This document shows positions 54,689 to 63,981 of a stretch of 64,000 bases of DNA, piece after piece. This stretch comes from CAVVSD01 sp963757125 (GTDB taxonomy: Bacteria; Actinomycetota; Thermoleophilia; Solirubrobacterales; Solirubrobacteraceae): NCBI GenBank assembly GCA_963757125.1, contig CAVWQP010000004.1, positions 1,240,001 to 1,304,000 on the forward strand, written 5' to 3'. The notes beneath the pieces were generated by a model that saw nothing but the letters and a program-made list of their open reading frames with translations, did no database searches and was not told where the DNA came from. Numbering within the stretch: position 1 is the stretch's first letter; the number at the start of each line of letters is the position of its first letter. A program made the position numbers and the translations under genes.

Positions 54689-57600
54689 TCATCGTTCGGC
54701 AGCGGGGCAGGCGATGCGGTAGTCGCAGCGCGCGCACGTCGCGAAGGACGGCGTCGGCTCGAAGCCCTGACCCTGGATGCCGTCGGCGACCTCCAGGACG
54801 GTCTCCGTGATCCAGTCGGGGTCCATCGACTCCGTCGGGACGCGGACCTTCTCGTCGTCGAGGACGTAGAGGTACGCCTGCTCGGCGGACTCGAGGTCCC
54901 ACGCCTCGCGCGCTCCGATGGCGTAGAGCGAGAGCTGCACGTCCTCGCGCAGCTCGGCGACCGACCGCGGGCGCCCGGTCTTGTAGTCGATGAGCTCCCA
55001 GCCGCCCTCGGCGAGACGGTCCACCCGGTCGACGCGCCCGCGCACCGTGTGGCGTCCCATGCGGAACGTGAAGCCGCGCTCGAACCAGACGGGGTCGACG
55101 TGCTCGGCCCGCACGCGCTCGTGGTAGCGGCGCAGCGAGTCCGTGGCCTTCACGCGCAGCTGGCGCTCCTCCTCGCGGTCGCCGAAGCCGCCGCGCCGCC
55201 AGCCGGCCTGCAGGAGCCCGAGGAGCTCGTCCTGCGTGCTGCCGCCGGTCTGGTGGTAGCGCTCGAGGACCTGGTGGATGAGGATGCCGAACCGCTGGTG
55301 CAGCGTCGGCTCCTGCGGGATCCGCAGCACGCGCGCGAACTTGTAGCGCAGCGGGCACATCCGGTACGTCTCGATGTCCCCCGCCGAGAGCGCGAGCCCC
55401 TCGCCGCGCCGCGGCAGGAACGGCCTCCAGGGACGGCTCGGACCTCGCGGCCGCCGCGGCGCTGCGTGCGCGGTCGTCGCGTTCGGCGTCGACGAGGACG
55501 TCGTCGAGCGTCGAGCTCGACGAGCACCTCGCGCTGCAGCGGCGACACCGCCGAGAGGAGGTGCTGGTTGATGCCGGGGAGCGCGTCGGCCACCGACTGC
55601 CCGGCCGGCCGTTCCAGCAGCGCCGCGACCTTGAGGATCTCGAGGTAGCGCGCGACGGCGTGCGTCACGTCGAGGTCGGTGTCGAAGCGCAGCTCGCTCA
55701 GCCCGCGCGCCGTGCGTTGGACGTCGCCGAGCAGCTCGTCGCGCAGCGCCTGGAACGTCGCGTGCAGCGTCTCCTCGGGCCCGAAGAGCTCCTCCTCGAG
55801 CGGCTCCCACTCCGCGCCGAGCGCGGTGCGGGCCTCCTCGGCGAACGGCGACGGCGTCCGCGCCGTGTCGTGGTCGGAGAGCTCGGCGTAGGAGATCGTC
55901 AGCGACCGGCGCGCGCGCGTCATCGCGAGGTACGTCAGCCGGCGCATGTCGGCGACGTGCGCCTCCGGCGTCGCCGGCGCGTCGATGCCGGTTGCGGCCT
56001 CCGCGCGACGCACGCCCGGCATGCGTGCGGACTCCATCCCGCAGAGCACGACGTGGTCTGCCTCCAAGGTGGCGGCCCCCGCCATCGTCAGCACGCTCAC
56101 CGAGGACCCGGACCCGGCCCCGCCGGGTGTGCCCGGCTCGTCGTCGCCCAGCCCCGCGTCCGCCACCGCCGCCGCGTAGCGCGCGAACTCGCGCGGCGTG
56201 GCCTGCGGCGCGCGCCGGACGTAGGCGGCGGCCATCTCGGCCAGGCGCGACAGCATCACCAGCCGCTCGACGACGTCGGCCTGCGCGGTGAACAGCTGCT
56301 GGCGGCGCAGCCCCAGCCGGTCGATGAGCCGGTGCACGAAGAGGTCGGGCCGCATCGTGTCGAGCCCGGACGCGGCAGCGCGCAGCAGCTTGAGGAACCG
56401 CAGGATGCGCTCGCGGGACTCCGGCGGGATCTGCGGCGACTCGTTCGCGGCGACGAGCGCCGCGACCATGTCCAGGCGCCGGCGCCGCGCGATCTGCACG
56501 CAGCGAGCGAGGTCGACGGAGCCGAGCTCGATCGGCGGGCGCGAGAGGGCGCGCACGACGGCCGCTGCGTCCGACGGGTCGGCGAGGAGTCGCAGCCACG
56601 CGAGCACGTCGCGGACCTCGGGAGCGCCGAAGAAGGCATCGACGCCGATCAGCCGGTAGGGCAGCGCGCGCTCCTCGAGCGCGAGGCCGATCGAGCGTCC
56701 CTCGCCGCGGACCGAGCGCACGAGGACCGCGATCTGCTCCGGCGGCGTTCCGGCACGGACGAGCCGCTCGACGTGGCGGGCGACGCCCTGCGCCTGCGCG
56801 CGCTCGTTCGCGCATTGCCAGAAGCGGACCTCGCCGGGGTCGGGCGCATCGGACTCGATCGCCCGCGGCTGGCGGTCCGGGATCTCGTCGATGACGGCCC
56901 GGGCGCCCGTGAGCACCCGCTCCGGGCAGCGGAACGACCGTTCGAGGCGGACCACGGGCGCGTCCGGGTGGCTGCGGCGGAACGCGGTCGTGTTGCGCCC
57001 TGCGGTGCCGGCCCCCCGCGGGAGCGCCTGGTCGTCGTCGGCGAACGCGCAGACGTTGCCCTCGGTCCCCGCGCCGCCCGCCGTGCCGCGCCCGAGCTCC
57101 TCGACGACGAGCAGCGCCGCAGGCGAGAGATCCTGGAGGTCGTCGACGAGCACGTGGCGGTGCCGCGCGCCGACGCGTGCGCGCACGTGCGGCCGATCGC
57201 GCAGCAGCCGCAGGGCGCGCAGCACGAGGTCGCCGGCGTCGAGCGCGCCCGCCTCGACCAGCAGGCGCTCGTGCGCGAGGTAGAGCTGGGCGAACTCGCG
57301 CTCGCGGGGCCGGTCGGCCTCCTCCGCCCACGCCGCGAAGCGCTCGGCGTCGACGCGGTCCTCCTTCAGGCGGTCGATGCGCGCGACGACGCGCGACATG
57401 AGGGCGGCGGGGCTGCCGCCGAGGTCGTGCTCGCGCAGCGGCAGGTCGTCGAGGTGCTCGAGCAGCATCGCCAGCCGGTCGGCGCGCCCCAGCGGCACGA
57501 CGAACGGATCGAGCCCCGCCTCCAGCGCCTCGTCGTGCAGGATGCGCGCGCAGAGGTCGTGGACGGTGTGCACCGCGAGCTCCTCGTACGCGCCGTCGAT

Positions 57601-57819
57601 CGCGTCCTCCAGGAGCGCGCGCAGCCGGCGGGCGGCCGCGGGCGCGGCGACGAGCGCGAGGATCGATTCGGCCCCCGCCCCCCCAGCGCCGTCGGCGACG
57701 AGCCGGGCGAAGCGCTCGACGAGGACGGTCGTCTTGCCGGTCCCCGGCCCGGCGACGACGAGCAGCGGACCGCCTGGATGCCCGACGACGCGGGACTGCG
57801 CAGGCGACAGGTTCGGCAC
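54689..57819 (-). CDS. UvrD/RecB-like ATP-dependent helicase with PD-(D/E)XK nuclease domain, frame breaks near 55510 and 55424
   Basis: From GTG 57819: Walker A VVAGPGTGKTTVLVERFARL, motif II HVLVDDLQDLSPAALLVVEE, VRLERSFRCPERVL (motif IV), then the UvrD C-terminal motifs ending YLAMTRARRSLTISYAEL. After VLVELD near 55510 the chain moves one frame (DDVLVDAERDDRAR), and near 55424 one more to PFLPRRGEGLALSAGDIETY and the Cas4/RecB-type nuclease: GWELIDYKTGRPRS and a cysteine set with PSFATCARCDYRIACP for an iron-sulfur cluster. Both breaks are +1. Intact length about 1040 residues. It resembles mycobacterial AdnA/AdnB-type motor-nucleases for double-strand break resection. A single protein, with no partner nearby. 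Confidence 0.85.
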
Positions 57820-57860
57820 GTGGTGAGCTTACGGCCGGGGGCGCACCGTCACGCCACCCG

Positions 57861-57866
57861 TAGCAT
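57861..57866 (+). promoter_or_regulatory. -10 box of leaderless IMPase-family gene
   Basis: TAGCAT ends seven bases before GTG 57874. An ATG inside this box (57865) is in frame but would be part of the promoter. Confidence 0.5.
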
Positions 57867-57873
57867 GGGACGT

Positions 57874-58731
57874 GTGACTGCGGAGGCGACCGTTCTCGAG
57901 GCCGACTGGCTGGGCACCTGCCGCCGCGCCGTCAGCGGGCTGCGGGGCGTCCTCAGCGAGCACCCGACGAGCCGCGAGCGCGTCGTGGAGACGGGCGAGC
58001 GCGGAGGGGGCGGTGACCGCACGCTCGTCATCGACCGCCAGGTCGAGGACGTCGTGTTCGCGGAGCTCGAGCGCCTCCACGCCGACGGGCTGCGGTTCTG
58101 CGCGGTGTCGGAGGAGCGCGGCGTCGTCGACTTCGGCGGGGAGGGCGTCCGCGTCGTCATCGATCCCATCGACGGCTCGCTGAACGCGAAGCGCGGCCTG
58201 CCGAACGTCGCGATCTCGATCGCCGTCGCCAGCGGCCCCACGATGGCCGACGTCGAGTTCGCCTACGTGTACGACCTCGGCCCCGGCGAGGAGTGGTGGG
58301 CGCGTCGCGGCGAGGGCACCTGTCTGAACGACCGCCCGCTCGTCGACGTGCCGCCGGAGCGCCGCGACCGCAACGGCCGCCTGGAGCTCGTCGCGCTCGA
58401 GTCCGCCTCGCCCCACTGGATCGCCCGCGGCATCGAGGGCCTCGAGCGCAGCGTCCGCCGCATCCGCGCGATCGGGACGATCGCCGTGTCGATGTCGCAG
58501 GTCGCCGACGCGCGCGTCGACGGAATGCTCACGCTGAGGCCATCGCGCGCCGTCGACGTCGCCGCCGCGCAGCTCATCGTGCGCGAGAGCGGCGGGCACG
58601 TGGCGTTCCCGGCCTGCGAGACCGAGCTGGGGGCGCCGTTGGATCTCGTGCCCCACTCGCCCGTCGTCGCCGCGCGCACCCGCGCGGGGCTCGAGGAGCT
58701 GGCCGCGATCGTCGTCGAGGCGGACTCGTGA
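57874..58731 (+). CDS. Inositol monophosphatase family protein
   Basis: 285 residues from GTG 57874 (leaderless; ATG 57865 is the alternative). Li+-sensitive phosphatase motifs: FCAVSEERGVV (metal Glu), VIDPIDGSLNAKRGLPNVAI (DPIDGSxN) and a C-terminal RAVDVAAAQLIVRESGG in place of WDxAAG. It hydrolyses inositol-1-phosphate, fructose-1,6-bisphosphate or related sugar phosphates; the variant C-terminal motif leaves the substrate open. It overlaps the following metalloprotease gene by four bases (GTGA). Confidence 0.88.
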   Translation: MTAEATVLEADWLGTCRRAVSGLRGVLSEHPTSRERVVETGERGGGGDRTLVIDRQVEDVVFAELERLHADGLRFCAVSEERGVVDFGGEGVRVVIDPIDGSLNAKRGLPNVAISIAVASGPTMADVEFAYVYDLGPGEEWWARRGEGTCLNDRPLVDVPPERRDRNGRLELVALESASPHWIARGIEGLERSVRRIRAIGTIAVSMSQVADARVDGMLTLRPSRAVDVAAAQLIVRESGGHVAFPACETELGAPLDLVPHSPVVAARTRAGLEELAAIVVEADS

Positions 58732-59762
58732 TCGACGCGGCGCTCGCCGAGCGACTCGCGCTGCTGCTCGCCGGTGGCGCGGGGGACATGAGCGCCCAGC
58801 CCGACTGGTTCGGCGCGCGCGTCGAGCGTGCGCGCAGAGCGGATCGTCGAGGTGACCGGCCTGCGGCCCGCCGGCGACGCTGCCGACCCCGAGTGGCTCG
58901 ACCGCGGCAGCTGGGCGGCCGCGAACCTCGCGTCGACCGGCTCGCTCCTGAACCCGCTGCTCGACCGCGTCGGCGAGAACCTCGGCATGCTCGCCGGCCC
59001 GGCGCGCGCCGGTGTCTCCTACATCGCCTCGGCGGAGCTCGGCGCGCTGCTCGGGATCGTCGGACGCCGGGTGCTCGGCCAGTACGAGCTCGCCCTGCTC
59101 GACCCGACCGTCCCGCCCCGGCTGCTCTTCGTCGGCCCGAACATCGACGCGGTCGCGCTCGGGATGGACGTCGAGCGCGACGAGCTCGCCGACTGGGTCA
59201 TCTTCCACGAGGTCACGCACGCGGTGCAGTTCGGCGGCGTCCCGTGGCTGCGCGATCACATCTCCGCGCTGCTGCGCGATCTGCTCGGCGACCTGGAGCT
59301 GAAGGTCGACCCCGGCGCGATCTCGCGGATGCCGTCCGCGGATGATCTAAGGCGCTCGCCGCAGCCGTCCGCGATGGCGGGCTACTCGCGGTCGTCGGGC
59401 CGGGCAAGCGCGAGCTGCTCGACCGCGTGCAGGCGATCATGGCGCTCGTCGAGGGGCACGCCGAGTGGACGATGGACGCCGCGGCGGAGGAGGTCATCCC
59501 CTCATTGGCGAAGCTGCGCGCCGCCCTCGACGCCCGTCGACGCGACCGGCCGCCCGCCCTGCGCGTGCTCGACCGCCTGCTCGGGCTCGAGATGAAGATG
59601 CGCCAGTACCAGGAGGGCCGCGCGTTCTGCGACGCGGTCGTCGCGGCCGCCGGCGTCGCGGCGATGCACGGCGCGTGGCGCTCGCCGGAGGACGCGCCGA
59701 CGATCGCGGAGCTCCGGGACCCGTCCCTGTGGCTGGCACGGCAGGGGCTGCGGGCGGCCTGA
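58728..59762 (+). CDS. Zinc-dependent metalloprotease (TIGR03624/F420-associated type), frame breaks near 58833 and 59349
   Basis: Starts GTG 58728. Frame one gives AAL...GDMSAQPDWFGARVERAR; after about 58833 frame two gives ERIVEVTGLRP, SYIASAELGALLGIVGRRVL and the zinc site WVIFHEVTHAVQFGGVPWLR (HEVTH). After about 59349 frame three continues KALAAAVRDGGLLAVV, then VEGHAEWTMDAAAEEVIPSL, which supplies the third ligand region, and ends at 59762. The first break is +1, the second -1 (a base missing). This actinobacterial family is annotated as 'coenzyme F420 biosynthesis-associated' and is otherwise uncharacterised. No F420 genes lie nearby. Confidence 0.78.
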
Positions 59763-60613
59763 CGCTGCGCGCGGCGGGCGGTCCGCTGCACGTGGATGGG
59801 CTCGTCGCACACCTCGGGCCGCGCGCGGTGCCGGGGATGGAGGAGGTGGAGGGCACGACGTACCGCCGCGTCCTGCGGCTGCCCGGCGGCAACGGCGTCG
59901 CGTCGGTGCGGCTCTCCGCGCGCGGCGCGCAGGGGACGCTGTGGCTCGAAGAGGCCGCGGATCGCGCGGCGGCCCGGCGGGCGCTCCGGGCCTTGCTCGC
60001 GCTCGACGCCCCGGGCGACGAGGCCGACGCGGTGCTGGCGCGCGACCCCGCCCTGGCCGCGCTCGTCGCTGCGGCACCTGGCGTCCGGGTGCCCGGCACG
60101 CCGGACGGCGCGGAGCTGGCGATCCGCGCGGTCCTGGGCCAGCAGATCTCCGTCGCCGCGGCGCGGACCGCGGCCGCCGGCCTCGCCGCGGGGCTCGGCC
60201 GCCCGCTCCCGGCGCCGAACGGGACGCTGACCCACGCCTTCCCGTCGCCGGCCGCGCTTGCCGACGCGCCCGACGAGCTCCTGCGCATGCCTCGCTCGCG
60301 GCAGCGCACCGTGCGGATCCTGGCCACCGAGCTCGCGGCGGGCGATCTCGACGTCCGCCGCGGCGCGGATCCCGCCGTCCTGCGCGCCGCCCTGCTGGCG
60401 CTTCCCGGCATCGGACCGTGGACCGCCGAGTACGTGGCCATGCGGGCCGCCGGCGACCGCGATGCGTTCCCGGCGTCCGACCTCGGACTGCTGCGCTCGG
60501 CGGCGGCGCTGGGCCTGCCGTCCGAGCCCCGCGGGCTGGCCCGGCACGCCGAGCGGTGGCGGCCCTTCCGATCGTTCGGAGCCCAACGTCTGTGGGCGTT
60601 CCGACCCCTCTAG
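59729..60613 (+). CDS. DNA-3-methyladenine glycosylase 2 family (AlkA-like)
   Basis: 294 residues if it starts at GTG 59729, overlapping the previous gene by 34 bases; the start is uncertain. An AlkA N-terminal beta domain (RAVPGMEEVEGTTYRRVLRL) is followed by IRAVLGQQISVAAART and the helix-hairpin-helix/catalytic segment LPGIGPWTAEYVAMRA with the catalytic Asp in FPASDLGLLR. It removes alkylated purines. It is stand-alone, not fused to an Ada domain as in many actinobacteria. Confidence 0.87.
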   Translation: MAGTAGAAGGLTLRAAGGPLHVDGLVAHLGPRAVPGMEEVEGTTYRRVLRLPGGNGVASVRLSARGAQGTLWLEEAADRAAARRALRALLALDAPGDEADAVLARDPALAALVAAAPGVRVPGTPDGAELAIRAVLGQQISVAAARTAAAGLAAGLGRPLPAPNGTLTHAFPSPAALADAPDELLRMPRSRQRTVRILATELAAGDLDVRRGADPAVLRAALLALPGIGPWTAEYVAMRAAGDRDAFPASDLGLLRSAAALGLPSEPRGLARHAERWRPFRSFGAQRLWAFRPL

Positions 60614-60616
60614 ACT
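60611..60616 (+). promoter_or_regulatory. -10 box of leaderless mrp
   Basis: TAGACT ends seven bases before ATG 60624. Its TAG is the stop codon of the upstream glycosylase gene, exactly as at ileS. Confidence 0.5.
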
Positions 60617-60623
60617 CAGTTCC

Positions 60624-61760
60624 ATGCCCACGCATGACGAGATCCTGAAGTCCCTCGAGAGCGTCATCGATCCCGAGCTGCGGCAGAACATCGTCGTGCT
60701 CGGCATGGTGCGCTCGATCCAGCAGCGCGACGGGGGCGAGGTCGACGTCACCGTGTCGCTCACCACTCCCGGCTGCCCGATCCGCAGCCACTTCCAGACC
60801 GGCGTCGTCGACGCGGTCCGCACGCTGCCCGGCGTCACCGCCGTCACCGTCGCGTTCGACGTCCTCTCCGACCAGGAGAAGGCCGGCCTGCAGCAGAAGC
60901 TCGGCCGCGGAGGGCTCCCGAGCGGCGCCCTGGCCGGCGTCGCCAACGTCCTCTGCATCGGCTCCGGCAAGGGCGGCGTGGGCAAGTCGACGCTGACCGT
61001 CAACCTCGCCGCGGCGCTCGCCGCCGACGGCAAGAAGGTCGGCGTCCTCGACGCGGACGTCTGGGGCTACTCCATCCCGCGGATGGTCGGCCTGGGCGGC
61101 CGGCGCCCGCCGGTCAACGACGACCGCAAGATCCTGCCGCTGGACGCGCACGGCATCAAGGTGATGTCGATCGGCTTCTTCGTGCAGGAGGACTCCGCCG
61201 TCGTCTGGCGCGGGCCGATGCTGCACAAGGCGCTCACGCAGTTCCTCGAGGACGTCGCGTGGGGCGAGCTCGACTACCTGCTCGTCGACCTGCCCCCGGG
61301 CACGGGCGACGTCTCGATGACCCTGTCGCAGCTGCTGCCGCAGGCGAAGTTCCTGATCACGACGACGCCGCAGCCGGCCGCGCAGAAGGTCGCCAGGCGG
61401 GCGGCCGAGATGGCGGGCAAGGTCGACCTCGAGATCGCGGGCATCGTCGAGAACATGTCCGGCTTCACGACGCCGGGCGGCGAGCGCTTCCAGATCTTCG
61501 GCGAGGGCGGCGGCCAGGAGCTGGCCGACGAGCTCGACGTGCCGCTGCTCGGCAAGGTGCCGCTCACCATGCCGCTGCGCGAGCAGGCCGACGCAGGCGT
61601 CCCGCTCGTCCTCACGGACCCGGACGATCCGGCTGCGCAGGCGATCCGTCAGACGGCGCGCGGCATCATCGCGATGACGCCCGTCGAGCTGCCGGTGCTC
61701 ACCATGGCCGCTCCGGCGCCCGCCCCGAGCCTCGGCATCTCACTGCCGATGGCGGGCTAA
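60624..61760 (+). CDS. Mrp/NBP35 family iron-sulfur cluster carrier ATPase
   Basis: 378 residues from ATG 60624. An N-terminal MIP18/DUF59 domain (LESVIDPELRQNIVVLGMV) is fused to a deviant-Walker P-loop ATPase: IGSGKGGVGKSTLTVNLAAA, VDLPPGTGDVSMTLSQLLP, and GIVENMSGFTTPGG. The usual C-terminal CPxC motif is not visible, since the region after ENMS reads GFTTPGG; this branch keeps the fold without it. The family carries Fe-S clusters to target proteins. It overlaps the convergent glycosylase by four bases. Confidence 0.9.
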   Translation: MPTHDEILKSLESVIDPELRQNIVVLGMVRSIQQRDGGEVDVTVSLTTPGCPIRSHFQTGVVDAVRTLPGVTAVTVAFDVLSDQEKAGLQQKLGRGGLPSGALAGVANVLCIGSGKGGVGKSTLTVNLAAALAADGKKVGVLDADVWGYSIPRMVGLGGRRPPVNDDRKILPLDAHGIKVMSIGFFVQEDSAVVWRGPMLHKALTQFLEDVAWGELDYLLVDLPPGTGDVSMTLSQLLPQAKFLITTTPQPAAQKVARRAAEMAGKVDLEIAGIVENMSGFTTPGGERFQIFGEGGGQELADELDVPLLGKVPLTMPLREQADAGVPLVLTDPDDPAAQAIRQTARGIIAMTPVELPVLTMAAPAPAPSLGISLPMAG

Positions 61761-62263
61761 CGCAGCTCGGCGTACAGCCGCCCGAGATCCTCGACCCGGA
61801 AGTGGGCGTTGAGCCCGCTCGGGTTCGGCAGCGCCCACAGCGGCCGCCCGCCGACGGTCTCGGGCTGCGGGGCGGGCGGGTTCAGAATCTGTGCCTTCGG
61901 CCGCGCGAACGCGGTGCGGAACGCGCCGATGCCGAGGATCGCGACGGTCGTCGGCTGCCAGCGCTCGGCCAGCTCGGCGAGGGCAGCGACGCCGTCGCGC
62001 AGCTCGTCGTCGGTCAGGTCGGCCGCGGCGCGCGTCGGACGGTCGACGAGGTTCGTGACCCCGACGCCGTAGCCCGGCAGCTGCGCGCTCTCGTCGGGGC
62101 GCAGGACCCGTGGCGTGAACCCGGCCAGATGCAGCGCAGGCCAGAAGCGGTTGCCCGGGCGGGCGAAGTGGAAGCCCGTCTCGCCCGAGCGGATCGAAGG
62201 GTTGATCCCGCAGAACAGGACCTGGAGGCCGGGCCCGATCACATCGGGCACCGGCTTCGGCAT
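61757..62263 (-). CDS. mug: Mismatch-specific DNA glycosylase (Mug/TDG type)
   Basis: 168 residues from ATG 62263. The uracil-glycosylase superfamily family-2 pattern is clear: VLFCGINPSIRSGETGFHFA, PGNRFWPALHLAGFTPRVL, GVTNLVDRPTRAA, and LPNPSGLNAHF near the C-terminus. GINPS and NPSGLN are the active-site motifs. It removes uracil and thymine from G mismatches. It begins inside the stop of the ferredoxin gene (one-base overlap). Confidence 0.93.
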   Translation of the reverse strand: MPKPVPDVIGPGLQVLFCGINPSIRSGETGFHFARPGNRFWPALHLAGFTPRVLRPDESAQLPGYGVGVTNLVDRPTRAAADLTDDELRDGVAALAELAERWQPTTVAILGIGAFRTAFARPKAQILNPPAPQPETVGGRPLWALPNPSGLNAHFRVEDLGRLYAELR

Positions 62264-62526
62264 CAGCGCGAGGTGAAGTACTCCTGGTTGACCTGCGCGA
62301 AGCCGGCCCACTCGGACGGAAGCTGATCCTCGGCGAAGCACGCATCGACGGGGCACGCCTCGACGCAGGCGTCGCAGTCGATGCACTCCTCGGGATCGAT
62401 GTAGAGCTGCTCGACCTTGTCGTAGTCGGGTTCGTCCGGCGTCGGGTGGATGCAGTCGACAGGGCAGACCTCGACGCACGAGTTGTCCTTGGTCCCGATG
62501 CAGGGCTCCGCGATCACGTAGGCCAT
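62263..62526 (-). CDS. fdxA: 7Fe/8Fe-type ferredoxin
   Basis: 87 residues, acidic, two cluster motifs: CIGTKDNSCVEVCPVDCI and CIDCDACVEACPVDAC. The wide spacing in the first motif is that of 3Fe-4S/4Fe-4S (FdxA) ferredoxins of actinobacteria. The C-terminal extension LPSEWAGFAQVNQEYF is also usual. It is a cytosolic low-potential electron carrier. Its start overlaps the amidase stop by 13 bases, and its stop overlaps the mug start. Confidence 0.94.
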   Translation of the reverse strand: MAYVIAEPCIGTKDNSCVEVCPVDCIHPTPDEPDYDKVEQLYIDPEECIDCDACVEACPVDACFAEDQLPSEWAGFAQVNQEYFTSR

Positions 62527-63968
62527 GGGCGGTTCTCGACTCCAGTCTGGTGGGGGACCCGAGATTGTACGCGCCTGCCGGACCATGGCCGGGCGGCCTC
62601 CAACTGCGCGGCGAGCGCGAGCAGCGGCCCTTCGCCCGCAGGCCGCCCGACGAGCTGGATCCCGAGCGGGAGGCCGTCGGGATGGACCGCCAGCGGCAGG
62701 GAGATCGCAGGGCATCCGGTGACGTTGGAGATCGCCGTGAACGGCGTGAACTCGGCGCCTCGCGCGAAGGTCCGCGCTGGTTCGGGCCCGAAGGGATCGA
62801 TCGTCCCGAGCGGCAGGGGAGACTCGGCGAGCGTCGGGCAGAGAATGGCGTCGTAGGGCTGCGCCCACGTCACGACCGCGCGCGCGAGGGTCTGCATCCG
62901 AACCGCGGCCAGGCTCGCCGACACCGAGTCGAGGGCCTTGGCCCGCCGCCAGACCCACCAGCTCAGCGGCTCCATGTCCGCTTCGGCGGGCTCGCGGCCG
63001 GCGAGCATGCCCGCGGCGGCGATCTGCGAAGAGACGGCCGGCCCGAAGAGCGCGGCGAACAGGTCGAGCAGCCCCTCGCCGCCCCAGGGCGGGTCCGCAG
63101 GGACGACCTCGTGGCCCAGCCCTTCCAGCAGCAGCCCCGTCTCGGTGACGGCCGCGACGCAGGCGGGGTCGACCGGGACGTCGCCGAGCGAGGGCGACCA
63201 GGTCATCGCGATGCGCAGGCGGCCGGGGTCGCGCGCCGCCGCCACGGCGAACGGCTCCGGCGGCGGCGGCGCCCAGCTCGCGTCGCCCGGCTCGGTCCCG
63301 GCGAGGACGTCGAGGAGCGCGGCGGTCTCGGCGACGGTCCGCGTGAGGACGCCGTCCTGCACGAGGAACTGCTCCCCGATCTCGGGTGCGTGCGACACGC
63401 GCCCGCGCTGCGGCTTGAGGCCCACCAGGCCGCAGCACGCCGCCGGGATGCGCAGCGAGCCGCCGCCGTCGTTGCCGTGCGCGAACGGCACCATGCCGGC
63501 CGCGACCGCGGCGGCGCTGCCGCCGGACGAGCCGCCCGGCGTCCGCGTCGGGTCCCACGGGTTCCGGGTGCCCTCGGTGACGGGCAGGATCCCCCACTCG
63601 GGCATCGCCGTCGTCCCGACGACGATCGCGCCCGCGCCGCGCAGCCGGCGGACCACGTTGTGGTCGTGCCCCGCGCGCACGTCGCGCATGAGCGAGGAGC
63701 CGCACGTCAGGCGCAGTCCGGTGACGGCGCGGTTGGCCTTCACGGCGACCGGGACGCCCGCGAGCGGCCGGGCATCGCCCGCGGTGACCTCGGCCGCCGC
63801 GGCGCGGGCGCCCGCATCGTCGACCTCGACGAACGCGCCCAGGTCCGGGTCGAGCGCCGCGATGCGCGCGAGCGCGAGCTCGACGAGCTCGAGGGACGTG
63901 ACCTGCCCCGCGCCGACGAGCGCGGCGAGCTCGGTCGCCGGCAGGGTCAGCAGATCGTGGTCGGTCAC
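62514..63968 (-). CDS. Amidase (amidase signature family)
   Basis: 484 residues from GTG 63968, chosen because TAGTGT lies seven bases upstream; a TTG seven codons earlier is in frame. The Ser-cisSer-Lys triad is visible: VPVAVKANRAVTG (Lys), TRTPGGSSGGSAAAVAAGM (both serines), HGNDGGGSLRIPAACCGLVG. Family members hydrolyse amides, including aryl-acylamides and enantiomeric amides; GatA is excluded by the lack of gatB/gatC neighbours. Tightly linked to the ferredoxin gene downstream. Confidence 0.92.
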   Translation of the reverse strand: MTDHDLLTLPATELAALVGAGQVTSLELVELALARIAALDPDLGAFVEVDDAGARAAAAEVTAGDARPLAGVPVAVKANRAVTGLRLTCGSSLMRDVRAGHDHNVVRRLRGAGAIVVGTTAMPEWGILPVTEGTRNPWDPTRTPGGSSGGSAAAVAAGMVPFAHGNDGGGSLRIPAACCGLVGLKPQRGRVSHAPEIGEQFLVQDGVLTRTVAETAALLDVLAGTEPGDASWAPPPPEPFAVAAARDPGRLRIAMTWSPSLGDVPVDPACVAAVTETGLLLEGLGHEVVPADPPWGGEGLLDLFAALFGPAVSSQIAAAGMLAGREPAEADMEPLSWWVWRRAKALDSVSASLAAVRMQTLARAVVTWAQPYDAILCPTLAESPLPLGTIDPFGPEPARTFARGAEFTPFTAISNVTGCPAISLPLAVHPDGLPLGIQLVGRPAGEGPLLALAAQLEAARPWSGRRVQSRVPHQTGVENRPWPT

Positions 63969-63975
63969 GCGGGGC

Positions 63976-63981
63976 ACACTA
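63976..63981 (-). promoter_or_regulatory. -10 box of leaderless amidase gene
   Basis: On the minus strand TAGTGT (63981-63976) is followed by seven bases and then GTG 63968. No ribosome binding site. Confidence 0.5.
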
